From Deltaproteobacteria bacterium (GTDB taxonomy: Bacteria; Desulfobacterota; Deferrimicrobia; Deferrimicrobiales; Deferrimicrobiaceae): 64,000 nt of DNA. Positions 1 to 10,520 of the stretch are shown here, one piece after another. The first letter of the stretch is position 1, and the number at the start of each line of letters is the position of its first letter. The notes beneath the pieces were generated by a model. It was not told the DNA's origin. It was given only the letters and a program-made list of their open reading frames with translations, and did no database searches. Position numbers and translations under genes: made by a program. Location of the stretch: the NCBI GenBank assembly GCA_021815305.1, contig JAKAHC010000001.1:310001-374000 (forward strand), read 5' to 3'.

Positions 1-552
1 CGCGGGGACGTGGGCCCCGTGAAGGCGGTGGGGGACGCCCAATACCTCTTCCAGGTGGCCGCCAAGGAGGAGTCGAGGGTCCCGCCTCTCTCCGATGTGC
101 GGGACAAGGTCGCCGCCGCCGTCACCAGGGAAAAAGAGGTCGCCGCCGCCCGCGCCGAACTCATGCGGCTCCTCTCGACCGCCAGGACGGCCGCGGAGCT
201 CGAAGCGGGCGCGAAGAAGGACGGGCTCGGGACGAGCGTCTCCGGGTGGTTCGCCCCGCTGTCCGAACCGGTTCCCGAGGCGCTTGGGAACGCAGGCGAT
301 CTCCGGAAGGACCTTGCCACCCTCACCGCGAAGGCGCCGGTATCGCAGAAGATCTTCCAGGGGAAGGAAGGGCGGGTATCCGGCGTGGCGTTCCTGGGAG
401 AGGAACTCCCGGGGGATGCGGAGTGGGCGAAGCAGAAAACCTCCTTCCTGCGGGGAATCGACGAACAGAAGAAGAACGCCATGATGGAAGCCTTCCTGTC
501 GGATCGCCGCAAGCGCACCAAGGTGGAGATCAACCCCGAAGCGCTGAAGTAG
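1..552 (+). CDS. PpiD/SurA-type periplasmic peptidyl-prolyl isomerase, C-terminal part
   Basis: The frame is open at the left edge, so only the last 183 codons are present. The fragment is alanine-, lysine- and glutamate-rich and mostly helical, with a stretch that begins SDVRDKVAAAVTREKE. This resembles the C-terminal region after the parvulin domain in PpiD/SurA_N_3 proteins, where the reading frame ends in a charged tail. In the family the protein is an inner-membrane-anchored periplasmic chaperone that helps outer-membrane proteins fold. The catalytic parvulin domain and the N-terminal anchor would lie upstream of the window, so the call rests on the tail alone. A secreted nuclease gene follows after 29 bases. 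Confidence 0.55.
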   Translation, partial: RGDVGPVKAVGDAQYLFQVAAKEESRVPPLSDVRDKVAAAVTREKEVAAARAELMRLLSTARTAAELEAGAKKDGLGTSVSGWFAPLSEPVPEALGNAGDLRKDLATLTAKAPVSQKIFQGKEGRVSGVAFLGEELPGDAEWAKQKTSFLRGIDEQKKNAMMEAFLSDRRKRTKVEINPEALK

Positions 553-581
553 CGTAGCCGGGGCCTCGAGGGGGACGCTCC

Positions 582-1670
582 TTGTTTCTTCGGCGGGCGA
601 TACCGGGGGGTCCCCGGTCCGGCAGGGAGCGGCTGCTCCTTGCCGTTTTTTTCCTGCTCCTTTCCTTCATCCGCACCGCCGCGTTCGCCTCGGAAACGGG
701 CGTCGTCCTGGAGGTCGTCGACGGGGACACGCTGCGTGTACGCCTCGATGGGAAGGCGGCGACCGTCCGCCTGATCGGCATCGATGCCCCGGAGAGGAGC
801 CACCCGACCCTCGGGAAGCAGTTTGTCGCCGATGAAGCGGCGGCGCACCTCTCCTCCCTTTGCCTCGGGAAGACCGTCCGGATGGAAGGGGACGCCGAGG
901 ATGCGGACAAGTACGACCGGCTCCTGCGGTACGTCTTTCTTTCTCCGCCCGACGGCCGCCTCCTGAACCTGGAAATGCTCCTCGCGGGGATGGCTCGGGC
1001 CTACACGCGGTTCCCTTTCTCCCGGCGGGAGGCGTTCCTTGCCGCGGAAAGCCTCGCCCGGCGCGAAGGAAGGGGATTGTGGAGGGAAGGGGGGAGGGGG
1101 GAGGCCCGCTGGCTCGCGTCCGGGAACGCCTCTCCCGTGATGGTGTACCCCTCCGGGGGGAGGAGTTACGTCGTCGCATACGGCGGGGTGTTCCGGTCCG
1201 GCGTGGAGCGCGCAGGGCTGACGAGGGAGATCGAGTGGCTCCTCCGCCGCCGGGCGGAGCTGTCGGACGCGGAGTTTGCAAGGAAGGCCGGGGACCGGGG
1301 GTATCGTCCCGTCGACCCCGCGAAGGACCTCCCCGCCCCGGCCGCCCGGGCGGCAGGGATCCCGGCCGCCCGGGATGGAATCGCCGTCCCCTGGGAGGAG
1401 GCGCATCGCCATGTGGGTGAGGAGATCGTCGTCGAGGGGACGATCGTCCGGTCCCACCGCGCGGCGAAGGCGCTGTACCTCAACTTCCACCCGAACTGGA
1501 AGCGGTACCTTACCATCGTCATCTTCGCCGCGGACCTTCCGCGCTTCCCGGAGGATCCGGAGAAGGCGTACAAAGGGAAGAAGGTCCGCGTCCGCGGGGA
1601 GGTCACACTCTACAAGGACCGCCCGGAGATGAATCTAAGGAACCCTTCCGACATGACCGTCGTGCCGTGA
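582..1670 (+). CDS. Secreted thermonuclease-family (SNase) protein with C-terminal OB-fold-like domain
   Basis: The start is TTG. Residues 18-36 form a hydrophobic signal segment ending near AFAS. Residues about 40-165 are a staphylococcal-nuclease domain: VVDGDTLRVRL opens the fold, LIGIDAPERSHP holds the active-site Asp and Glu, and DKYDRLLRYVF supplies the second catalytic Arg. After a linker, residues about 270-362 (from EEIVVEGTIVRSHR to the end) look like the OB-fold nucleic-acid-binding module seen in YhcR-type nucleases. The protein probably degrades nucleic acid in the periplasm or outside the cell. At 362 residues it is longer than a plain SNase domain because of the extra module. 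It is convergent with hppA. Confidence 0.8.
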   Translation: MFLRRAIPGGPRSGRERLLLAVFFLLLSFIRTAAFASETGVVLEVVDGDTLRVRLDGKAATVRLIGIDAPERSHPTLGKQFVADEAAAHLSSLCLGKTVRMEGDAEDADKYDRLLRYVFLSPPDGRLLNLEMLLAGMARAYTRFPFSRREAFLAAESLARREGRGLWREGGRGEARWLASGNASPVMVYPSGGRSYVVAYGGVFRSGVERAGLTREIEWLLRRRAELSDAEFARKAGDRGYRPVDPAKDLPAPAARAAGIPAARDGIAVPWEEAHRHVGEEIVVEGTIVRSHRAAKALYLNFHPNWKRYLTIVIFAADLPRFPEDPEKAYKGKKVRVRGEVTLYKDRPEMNLRNPSDMTVVP

Positions 1671-1834
1671 AGAGCGGAACCGCCTCGAAGGCGTCGCCGG
1701 CGCGCCGCTCCGTTCGCCCGCCCGGCGCGGGCGGTGCAGGCCGCCCGCGGGAGCGGGCGCTTCTCCGCGGGAGGGCTTCCCGTTCGCATCCGACCGCCCG
1801 TCTTCGCGGCGGAGCGGCCAAGGCATGGTGGAGG

Positions 1835-1870
1835 GAAAAACCCGGGGGCCTTCGGTTTCCGGGCCCCCGG
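1835..1870 (-). terminator. Rho-independent terminator of hppA
   Basis: A 9-bp GC stem (arms near 1842-1850 and 1862-1870, loop TTCGGTTTCCG) is followed on the minus strand by a run of five T at 1836-1840. It lies about 30 bases beyond the hppA stop codon. Confidence 0.75.
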
Positions 1871-1899
1871 TGCGTCGCAGGATGTTCCCCGGGCGTTTC

Positions 1900-4353
<2,454 letters not shown>

Positions 4354-4470
4354 GGCCCCTCCATCTCTGTTTTTACTGGATAAAGCGTGGCGGGAGATCC
4401 GCCGGATTCAGCGAAAATAAAAAACCCGAAGGCTTTGCCCGGGGCGCACGGCCGATATTGAAACGGGCAA

Positions 4471-4499
4471 TTTGTATCACGCATCCCGGTGCGGGTCAA
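4471..4499 (-). promoter_or_regulatory. Sigma-70 promoter for hppA
   Basis: On the minus strand a -35 box TTGACC (4499-4494) and a -10 box TACAAA (4476-4471) are separated by 17 bases, with TG upstream of the -10 as in extended -10 promoters. Transcription would start near 4465, giving a leader of about 110 bases. Confidence 0.5.
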
Positions 4500-4671
4500 G
4501 AGGAAACCCCCCGAAGCCCCCATCGGCGGATTCCCCCCTGTGCGGGTCGCTTCGGTCCCGGGGACGTTCCCGTCCGCACGCGGTTCGGCTCCGGTGGGGT
4601 CCCTCCCCAGCCGTGGAATGCCTCGGGGTGCACGGGAAACCCGGGATCGCGGGAAGGGGCGTATTCCGCGG

Positions 4672-4680
4672 TGGTATAGT
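4672..4680 (+). promoter_or_regulatory. Extended -10 promoter for the dusB-ntrBC-thiED operon
   Basis: TGGTATAGT combines an extended TG with a 5/6 match to TATAAT. There is no recognisable -35 box. The -10 ends only 6 bases before the dusB ATG at 4687, so the transcript would start at or next to the start codon. Confidence 0.5.
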
Positions 4681-4686
4681 GACGGC

Positions 4687-5610
4687 ATGGAATTCCGGGG
4701 GAAACTGATCCTGGCGCCGCTGGCCGGGGTAACCGACGCGACGTTCCGGCGGCTGTGCCGGGAGAACGGCGCCGACATCGTCGTCACGGAGATGGTGTCG
4801 GCGAAGGGGCTGCTGTGCGATCCCGCGCGAACCGGGCGGTACCTCGCCTACGACGAGGCGGAGCGGCCGGTGGGGGCGCAGTTGTTCGGCTCCGACCCCG
4901 GCGAGATCGCGAAGGCCGCGGAGGAAATCGCGCGCAGGGGGTTCGACTTCGTGGACATCAACATGGGGTGCCCCGTCCGCAAGGTCACCGGCGGAGGCTC
5001 GGGAGCCGCGATCCTTGCGAACCCCCGGCTCGCCGGGGAAATCGCCCGCGCGGCGGTCGGGGCGGCCGGGATCCCCGTCACCGCGAAGATCCGGTCGGGT
5101 TTCGGGGCGGAAAGGGAGACGTACCTCGATGTGTCCGGGGAGATCTTCGAGGCCGGCGCGGCCGCCGTCACCCTGCACCCCCGCCACCGGGGACAGATGT
5201 TCTCGGGAAGCGCGGACTGGAGCCACATCGCGGCGCTGAAGAAGGCCTTTCCCGGCCGCGTGATCATCGGGAACGGCGACATCCGCACCCCCGGGGACGC
5301 CGCACGCATGCTCGCCGAAACGGGGTGCGACAGCGTGATGCTCGGGCGCGCCGCCATGGGGAACCCCTGGATCTTCGCCGCCGTGAAAACGGGGACCGGC
5401 CCCGCCACCACTCCCGACGCGCGGCGCGCCCTCATCCTCCGCCACGGGGAAGAGATGTTCCTCCGCCACGGGCCTCCCGGCATGCGGGAGATGCGCAAGC
5501 ACCTGGCATGGTACAGCAGGGGGATCCCCGGAAGCGCGGCCTTCCGTTCGGAGCTGCCCGAGGTCTCCGACCCGGCTTCCTTCCGGGCGGTCGTCGAGCG
5601 CTTCTTTTGA
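4687..5610 (+). CDS. dusB: tRNA-dihydrouridine synthase, DusB/NifR3 type
   Basis: FMN-dependent enzyme that reduces specific uridines in the tRNA D-loop to dihydrouridine. It has 307 residues. Its TIM barrel opens with LAPLAGVTDATFRRLCRENG, and NMGCPVRKVTGGGSGAA holds the catalytic Cys. FMN-phosphate contacts are seen in IIGNGDI and GCDSVMLGRAAMGNPWIF. ATG 4687 matches the family N-terminus and has no SD sequence; the -10 box just upstream suggests a leaderless message. The next gene, ntrB, starts inside its stop codon. The dusB-ntrB-ntrC order is the classic nifR3-ntrB-ntrC arrangement. Confidence 0.93.
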   Translation: MEFRGKLILAPLAGVTDATFRRLCRENGADIVVTEMVSAKGLLCDPARTGRYLAYDEAERPVGAQLFGSDPGEIAKAAEEIARRGFDFVDINMGCPVRKVTGGGSGAAILANPRLAGEIARAAVGAAGIPVTAKIRSGFGAERETYLDVSGEIFEAGAAAVTLHPRHRGQMFSGSADWSHIAALKKAFPGRVIIGNGDIRTPGDAARMLAETGCDSVMLGRAAMGNPWIFAAVKTGTGPATTPDARRALILRHGEEMFLRHGPPGMREMRKHLAWYSRGIPGSAAFRSELPEVSDPASFRAVVERFF

Positions 5611-6728
5611 ACGACCTCCTGCGCCAGACGCTGGAATCGGTCAATGTCGGGATCCTCGTGTTCGATTCCGCGGGGAAGCTGGTCTACGCCAATCCCGCCG
5701 CGGAGGAGATCCTCCGAGGCTCCTTCCAGGCGCTCTCGGGCAGGCATTTCCGCACCCTCTTCCGGGGGAGCCCCGGGGCGGTCCGGATCCTCCGCAAGGC
5801 CCTCGAGGAACACACCCCCGTCACCGGGTTCGACGTGGAGCTTCGGCCCCCGGGAATCGGGCGGCCCGCCCATGGGTCCCCTCCCCCTCCGGTGCCGGTG
5901 ATGCTCGGCGCGTCACCCCTTGCGGGGAACGCGGGGGAACCGCAGGGGGCGGTACTCTCCGTCAAGTCTGCGGAGATCCTGTCCCTCGTCGGCCAGGACG
6001 AGCGGGCCGCGATGAGCGCGGAGGAGATGCAGATGCTCGCGTACGGCATCGCCCACGAGATCAAGAATCCGCTGGGAGGGATCCTGGGGGCGGCCCAGTG
6101 GATCCTGCGCGACGAGGGGTCGGACGAGGAACGCGACGAGGGGGTCCGCCTGATCCTGCGCGAGGCGAAACGGATCAACGAGTTGGTGGAGAAGATGCTG
6201 GAAATGGGGAGAACGCCCCCGCCTCCGCGGCCATTCCCCCTCCCGCCGCTGCTGCGCGACGCGGAGCAGCTCCTCCTCTCGGAAGCCCGCGCGGCGGGAA
6301 AGGAGATCCACTTCGACCTGGTGGTGGATCCCAGCCTGCCCCCGGTGTCGGGCCACCCGGACACCGTCTACCGGGCTCTCCTCAACATCCTCAAGAACGC
6401 CGTGGAGGCGATCGATGCGAGCGGCACGGTGCGCGTCGAAGCGCGGATGAACGTCAACTACCGGTTCGCGCGGGGGCGGGGCCGGAAACGGTCCTTCCTC
6501 GAAATCGAAATTACCGACAGCGGCGTGGGGATGGCCGAGGAAGAACTGCACAAGGCGCTTCTCCCCTTCTACACCACGAAGCCCCGGGGGACGGGGCTGG
6601 GTTTGGCGATGGCCCGGCAGGCGGTCACGAGGATCGGAGGGAAGCTGGAAATTAAATCGACCCCGGGTGGCGGGACCACGGTTAAAATATCCCTTCCGGT
6701 CGACCCGGGAAGAAAGATCGCCCAGTGA
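5607..6728 (+). CDS. NtrB-like PAS-domain sensor histidine kinase
   Basis: The start is TTG at 5607, overlapping the dusB stop codon (TTGA). Residues about 5-110 form a PAS domain, opening LESVNVGILVFDSAGKLVYA. A HisKA domain follows with the phospho-acceptor His in YGIAHEIKNPLGGILGA, then an HATPase_c domain with ILKNAVEAID (N box), ITDSGVGM (G1) and GTGLGLAMARQAV (G2). There is no membrane segment, so the kinase is cytoplasmic, as NtrB/GlnL is. Length is 373 residues. It should phosphorylate the NtrC-like regulator whose start codon overlaps its stop. By context it could sense nitrogen status through PII, but the signal is not shown by sequence. Confidence 0.88.
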   Translation: MNDLLRQTLESVNVGILVFDSAGKLVYANPAAEEILRGSFQALSGRHFRTLFRGSPGAVRILRKALEEHTPVTGFDVELRPPGIGRPAHGSPPPPVPVMLGASPLAGNAGEPQGAVLSVKSAEILSLVGQDERAAMSAEEMQMLAYGIAHEIKNPLGGILGAAQWILRDEGSDEERDEGVRLILREAKRINELVEKMLEMGRTPPPPRPFPLPPLLRDAEQLLLSEARAAGKEIHFDLVVDPSLPPVSGHPDTVYRALLNILKNAVEAIDASGTVRVEARMNVNYRFARGRGRKRSFLEIEITDSGVGMAEEELHKALLPFYTTKPRGTGLGLAMARQAVTRIGGKLEIKSTPGGGTTVKISLPVDPGRKIAQ

Positions 6729-8167
6729 AACGTGTCCTGATCGCCGACGACGACGAGAGCATCCGCTGGGTTCTCCAGAAGACCGTGGCGGGGATGGGTT
6801 TCACGGCGGACCTCGCGGAGGACGGCGAGAAGGCCCTCGCGCTCCTCGGCAAGAACAGCTACGCGGCCGCCTTCGTGGACATCCGGATGCCCGGCGTGGA
6901 GGGGATCGAGGTCCTCGAACGCGTACAGGCACGCAGGTCCCCCACCCGGTTCTTCATCATGACGGCGGTCCACCGCCCCGACGCCGCCGCCCGTTCGACA
7001 CGGGCGGGCGCCGCGGAATTCATCACGAAACCGTTCGACCTGTCCCGGATCGAGGGACTCCTCCGGGAGCTTTCGCGGGAGGCCGCTTCCCGGGAGCGCC
7101 CGTTCCGGCCCGAGGAGCGCGAGGACTGGGCATCCGCCCGGATCGTGGGGAAGAGCCGGGCCATCCTCGAGGTGTTCCAGAGCATCGGGAAGGTGGCCGA
7201 CTCGGACGCGACCATCCTGCTCCACGGGGAGCGGGGGGTTGGGAAAGAGCTGATCGCCCGGTGCATCCACGAGCTGGGCCGCCGCAAGGGACCGTTCGTC
7301 GCGGTGAACTCCACGGCCATCCCCCGGGACCTCCAGGAGGCGGAGCTGTTCGGCCACGAGAAGGGGGCGTTCACGGGAGCGGATACCGCCCGGGAGGGGA
7401 GGCTGTCGGCCGCCCGGGACGGAACCCTCTTCCTCGACGAGATCGGGGACACCCCCATCGAGTTGCAGGCGAAACTGTTGCGCGTCCTCCAGGAGAGGGA
7501 GTACACCCCCCTGGGGTCGAACCAGGCCCGCGGCTTCGGCGGAAGAATCATCGCGGCGACGAACCGCGATCTGAGAAAGATGGTGGCCGACGGGAAGTTC
7601 CGGGAGGACCTCTACGACCGCCTCAACGTCTTCCCGCTGCGTGTTCCTCCCCTCTCGGAGCGGAAGGAGGACGTGCCGCTGCTGGCGGACTACTTCCTGC
7701 AGAAGTATTGCGCCGTCCTCTCCCGGCCGGCGCGCTCGTTCTCGAAGGAGGCGCTCGAGGCGGTCGCCTCCCACCCGTGGAAAGGGAACGTCCGCGAACT
7801 GGAGAACTTCGTGCAGCGCCTGGCCGTTCTCTCCTCCGGCAAGCTGCTCCGCAGGGAGGAGGTGGAGCGGGAGCTTTCCAAGGCCGACGGCCAGCCGGAC
7901 CCGTCGTCCGCCCCGATGGAGCTGCTGGTCGAGGAGCGGATCCGGGAGTTCGTCAGAAAGCTGGGGCCCGCCCTGGCGTCCGAGACCGGACTCCACGCGC
8001 TGTTCGTACGGCAGATGGAACGCCCTCTCCTCAGGATCGTCCTGGACGCCACGGGGGGAAACCAGATCCGGGCGGCGGGAATCCTGGGGATCAACCGGAA
8101 CACATTGAGAAAGAAGGTCGCCGGTCTGGGCCTTGCGCCGAAGACGCGGAAAAGGAGGGGGAGGTGA
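6725..8167 (+). CDS. NtrC-family sigma-54-dependent response regulator
   Basis: The GTG start overlaps the ntrB stop codon by 4 bases (GTGA). Residues 1-120 are a receiver with the acidic pocket ADDDES, phospho-acceptor Asp in FVDIRMPG and Lys in ITKPFD. Residues about 140-375 are an AAA+ domain: Walker A HGERGVGKELIAR, the sigma-54 contact loop KGAFTGAD, Walker B GTLFLDEIGD and arginine finger region REDLYDRLNVFPLR. The C-terminus holds a Fis-type helix-turn-helix (GNQIRAAGILGINRNTLRKK). It activates sigma-54 promoters when phosphorylated. It ends in KTRKRRGR, and its stop overlaps thiE, which is an unusual partner for ntrC. Confidence 0.9.
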   Translation: MKRVLIADDDESIRWVLQKTVAGMGFTADLAEDGEKALALLGKNSYAAAFVDIRMPGVEGIEVLERVQARRSPTRFFIMTAVHRPDAAARSTRAGAAEFITKPFDLSRIEGLLRELSREAASRERPFRPEEREDWASARIVGKSRAILEVFQSIGKVADSDATILLHGERGVGKELIARCIHELGRRKGPFVAVNSTAIPRDLQEAELFGHEKGAFTGADTAREGRLSAARDGTLFLDEIGDTPIELQAKLLRVLQEREYTPLGSNQARGFGGRIIAATNRDLRKMVADGKFREDLYDRLNVFPLRVPPLSERKEDVPLLADYFLQKYCAVLSRPARSFSKEALEAVASHPWKGNVRELENFVQRLAVLSSGKLLRREEVERELSKADGQPDPSSAPMELLVEERIREFVRKLGPALASETGLHALFVRQMERPLLRIVLDATGGNQIRAAGILGINRNTLRKKVAGLGLAPKTRKRRGR

Positions 8168-8829
8168 GCGGGGCGGCCTCACGGATCCGGGGCCTGTACG
8201 CCATCCTCGACCCGTCGGTCGTGGCGCGGCGGAGAAGCGGGGAAGAGGCGCTCGACCTGGCCCTCGCGGACGCCCTCGCGGGGGGGTGCCGCCTCGTCCA
8301 GTACCGCGACAAGACGTCCTCCCCGCGCGAAGCCCTCGCCCGGGCGAAGCGGTTCGCCCTCGCCTGCCGACGCGCGGAGGCGACGTTCCTCGTCAACGAC
8401 CGGCTCGACATCGCTCTCCTGTGCGGGGCGGACGGGTGCCATCTGGGGCAGGACGATCTGCCGGTGACGGCGGCCCGGCCGATCGTTCCCGCGGGGTTTC
8501 TGCTCGGGGTATCCACCCACGGCGCGGAGGAAGCGCGGCGCGCCCAGACCGACGGCGCGGATTACGTCGGCTGCGGCGCCGTGTTCCCGACGGGGACGAA
8601 GGAGGACGCCCTGGCGCCGGGGGGAGTGGCGCTCGTCGAGGAAGTGGCCGGGGCGATTTCCATCCCGGTGGCGGCGATCGCCGGGATCAACCGGGAAAAC
8701 GCGGCATCCGTGCTGCGGGCGGGCGCGGCCGCGTTCGCGGTGATCTCCGACCTGTTCGCGGAAGATGGGGTCCGGGAACGGACAAAGGAGTTTCTTTCGA
8801 TATGGGAAACGCACACCGGCCGCCGGTGA
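8164..8829 (+). CDS. thiE: Thiamine-phosphate synthase
   Basis: Joins HMP pyrophosphate and thiazole phosphate to form thiamine phosphate. The protein is a 221-residue TIM barrel. Family marks are LYAILDP at the N-terminus, GGCRLVQYRDK for pyrophosphate and phosphate contacts, FLVNDRLDIALLCGADGCHLGQDD, GVSTHGAEEA, ADYVGCGAVFPTGTKED and VAAIAGIN. The GTG start at 8164 overlaps the ntrC stop codon (GTGA). thiD overlaps its 3' end by 28 bases, so ThiE and ThiD should be made together. I see no TPP riboswitch, which fits a gene lying inside an operon. Confidence 0.92.
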   Translation: MSGAASRIRGLYAILDPSVVARRRSGEEALDLALADALAGGCRLVQYRDKTSSPREALARAKRFALACRRAEATFLVNDRLDIALLCGADGCHLGQDDLPVTAARPIVPAGFLLGVSTHGAEEARRAQTDGADYVGCGAVFPTGTKEDALAPGGVALVEEVAGAISIPVAAIAGINRENAASVLRAGAAAFAVISDLFAEDGVRERTKEFLSIWETHTGRR

Positions 8830-9593
8830 TCCTGGTCTTCGGAGGGCTCGACCCGACGGGGGGCGCGGGGATCCTGATGGACGCCCGCGCGGCGGGGGCC
8901 GCGGGAGCGCACGCGTGCGCCGTCCCCTCCTGCCTGACCGTCCAGACGACTGCGGCGTTCTCCCGTTTCGCGCCGGTCTCCAGAAAGGTCCTCGATGAAT
9001 CCTTCGCCGCCGCCGCAGCGAGTTTCCGCCTCCGTGCCGTGAAAGTCGGCATGGTGGGAACCCGTGCGGCGGCGGAGGCGGTGTTCTCCTTCGTTTGCGC
9101 CCGCAACGACCTCCCCCTCGTCGTCGATCCCGTGCTGCGCTCCTCCTCGGGCGGGCTGCTCCTCGACCGGGCGGCGCTCCCCGCGTACCGCCGGCTGATC
9201 CGGTGCGCCGCCGTGCTCACCCCCAATCTTCCCGAGGCGGAGAAACTCCTGGACCGCCGCATCGCCTCCTTCTCCGGGGCGGTGGACGCCGCAAAGGATC
9301 TTTCCGCGCTCACCGGAGCGTCCGTCGTCCTGAAAGGGGGGCACTTCCCGTGGAAGGGGAGGCGGGGGACCGACATCGTATTCTCCGACGGGGCGGTAAC
9401 CCTGTTGCCTCCCCAGGGCGTCCGGCGCGGAGATCCCCACGGCACGGGCTGCGCTCTCGCCGCCGCGATCGCCGCGCGGATCGCCGCTGGCGACGCCGTC
9501 GTACCGGCCGTGGCGGCGGCGAAATCGGTGCTGTCTTCCCTCGTCCGCGGCGGATTCCCCTCCGCGGAGGGGCGTCTCACCCTCTTTTCGTGA
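8802..9593 (+). CDS. thiD: Hydroxymethylpyrimidine (phosphomethylpyrimidine) kinase
   Basis: Phosphorylates HMP and HMP-phosphate with ATP to supply ThiE. It has 263 residues and a ribokinase-like fold. FGGLDPTGGAGI is the N-terminal substrate loop, KVGMVGT and VVDPVLRSSSGGLLL follow, VLTPNLPEAEKLL is the ThiD signature, and RRGDPHGTGCALAAAIA holds the anion hole and catalytic Asp/Cys region. ATG 8802 has AAAGGAG 11 bases upstream. It overlaps thiE, so the pathway step order matches the gene order in reverse. It is the last gene of the dusB operon before the patatin-like gene 13 bases on. Confidence 0.92.
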   Translation: MGNAHRPPVILVFGGLDPTGGAGILMDARAAGAAGAHACAVPSCLTVQTTAAFSRFAPVSRKVLDESFAAAAASFRLRAVKVGMVGTRAAAEAVFSFVCARNDLPLVVDPVLRSSSGGLLLDRAALPAYRRLIRCAAVLTPNLPEAEKLLDRRIASFSGAVDAAKDLSALTGASVVLKGGHFPWKGRRGTDIVFSDGAVTLLPPQGVRRGDPHGTGCALAAAIAARIAAGDAVVPAVAAAKSVLSSLVRGGFPSAEGRLTLFS

Positions 9594-9606
9594 ACGGAGG
9601 ACCAGG

Positions 9607-10494
9607 ATGCCTGCGCGTCGTCCGGCGATTCCCGCCGTCTCCCTGCTCGTTCTGCTCCTCCTCGCATCGTGCGCGGGGCGCGAGATGAAGCCCGTCCCGC
9701 AGGGTGCCCCCAGGAAGCCCTTGAAGGTGGCCCTCGTCCTGGGCGCGGGCGCCGCGAAAGGGTTCGCCCACGTGGGGGTGCTCAAGGTCCTCGAGGCGAA
9801 CCGGGTGCCGATCGGCATGATCGTGGGTACCAGCGTCGGGAGCTTCGTCGGCAGCATGGCCGCCTACGGCTACCCCGCGTACGACCTGCAGAAGGTCGCG
9901 ATGACGCTCGAAAAAGGGGACATCGTCGACCTGACCGTCCCCGACAACGGATTCGTGAAGGGGGAGAAACTCGAGGCGTACGTCAACCGGATGGTCCGCG
10001 ACACGACGATGGAGAACCTGCGGATCCCGTTCTACGCGGTGGCCACGGACATCCAGTCGGGCCAGGAGATGGTGTTCGGCAAGGGGAACACGGGCGAGGC
10101 CGTCCGGGCAAGCTGCGCCATCCCCGGCGTCTTCCACCCGGTGCGGATCGGAGAGCGGGTCTTCGTGGACGGAGGCGTGGTGAGCCCCGTGGCGGTGGAC
10201 GCCGCCCGCCGCATGGGAGCGGACGTGGTGATCGCCGTGGACATCTCGGGGGGGAGGAGCCGCACGGTCCCCCAGGGCACGCTCGACACCATCTTCCAGG
10301 CGATCAACATCATGTACTCGAAGATCGCCGCCGCCCAGGTCTCGCGGGCGGATGTGGTCATCCGACCGAACGTGGGGCGGATCGCCGCAAGCGACTTCAC
10401 CGTGCGGCACGAGGCGATCCTCGAGGGGGAGAAGGCCGCCCAGGCGGCGCTGCCGAAGATCCGGGCGCTGCTGGGGGAATCCGTCACCAGGTGA
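9607..10494 (+). CDS. Patatin-like phospholipase family lipoprotein
   Basis: A lipoprotein signal (residues about 8-22, lipobox LLASC) anchors the protein to a membrane facing the periplasm. The patatin fold follows: oxyanion loop GAGAAKGFAHVGVLKVL, nucleophile elbow GTSVGS with the catalytic Ser, and DGG near residue 190 with the catalytic Asp. The first glycine-rich motif reads GAGAAKG rather than the usual GGGxRG, as in several RssA-like bacterial patatins. Length is 295 residues. It probably hydrolyses acyl esters of lipids; the substrate is unknown. It follows thiD by 13 bases with SD AGGACCAGG and is convergent with dnaB. Confidence 0.85.
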   Translation: MPARRPAIPAVSLLVLLLLASCAGREMKPVPQGAPRKPLKVALVLGAGAAKGFAHVGVLKVLEANRVPIGMIVGTSVGSFVGSMAAYGYPAYDLQKVAMTLEKGDIVDLTVPDNGFVKGEKLEAYVNRMVRDTTMENLRIPFYAVATDIQSGQEMVFGKGNTGEAVRASCAIPGVFHPVRIGERVFVDGGVVSPVAVDAARRMGADVVIAVDISGGRSRTVPQGTLDTIFQAINIMYSKIAAAQVSRADVVIRPNVGRIAASDFTVRHEAILEGEKAAQAALPKIRALLGESVTR

Positions 10495-10520
10495 CCGGAC
10501 AACCCGCCCGGCGGGATGAT

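Larger units (their letters stand above)
4354..4686. other. Divergent intergenic region between hppA and dusB
   Basis: This 333-base gap holds the hppA promoter and its leader of about 110 bases, and the dusB -10 element at its right end. In between I see GC-rich sequence with no convincing gene. The in-frame extension of dusB back to 4489 is proline- and arginine-rich and is unlike any DusB N-terminus. Confidence 0.6.

Noticed and set aside
4489-4686. A longer N-terminus for DusB from ATG 4489
   Set aside because: The added 66 residues are proline- and arginine-rich and unlike any DusB; the family N-terminus begins at 4687 next to a -10 box.
8100-8164. TPP riboswitch ahead of thiE
   Set aside because: The sequence ahead of thiE is the coding end of ntrC, with no TPP-aptamer motifs visible.
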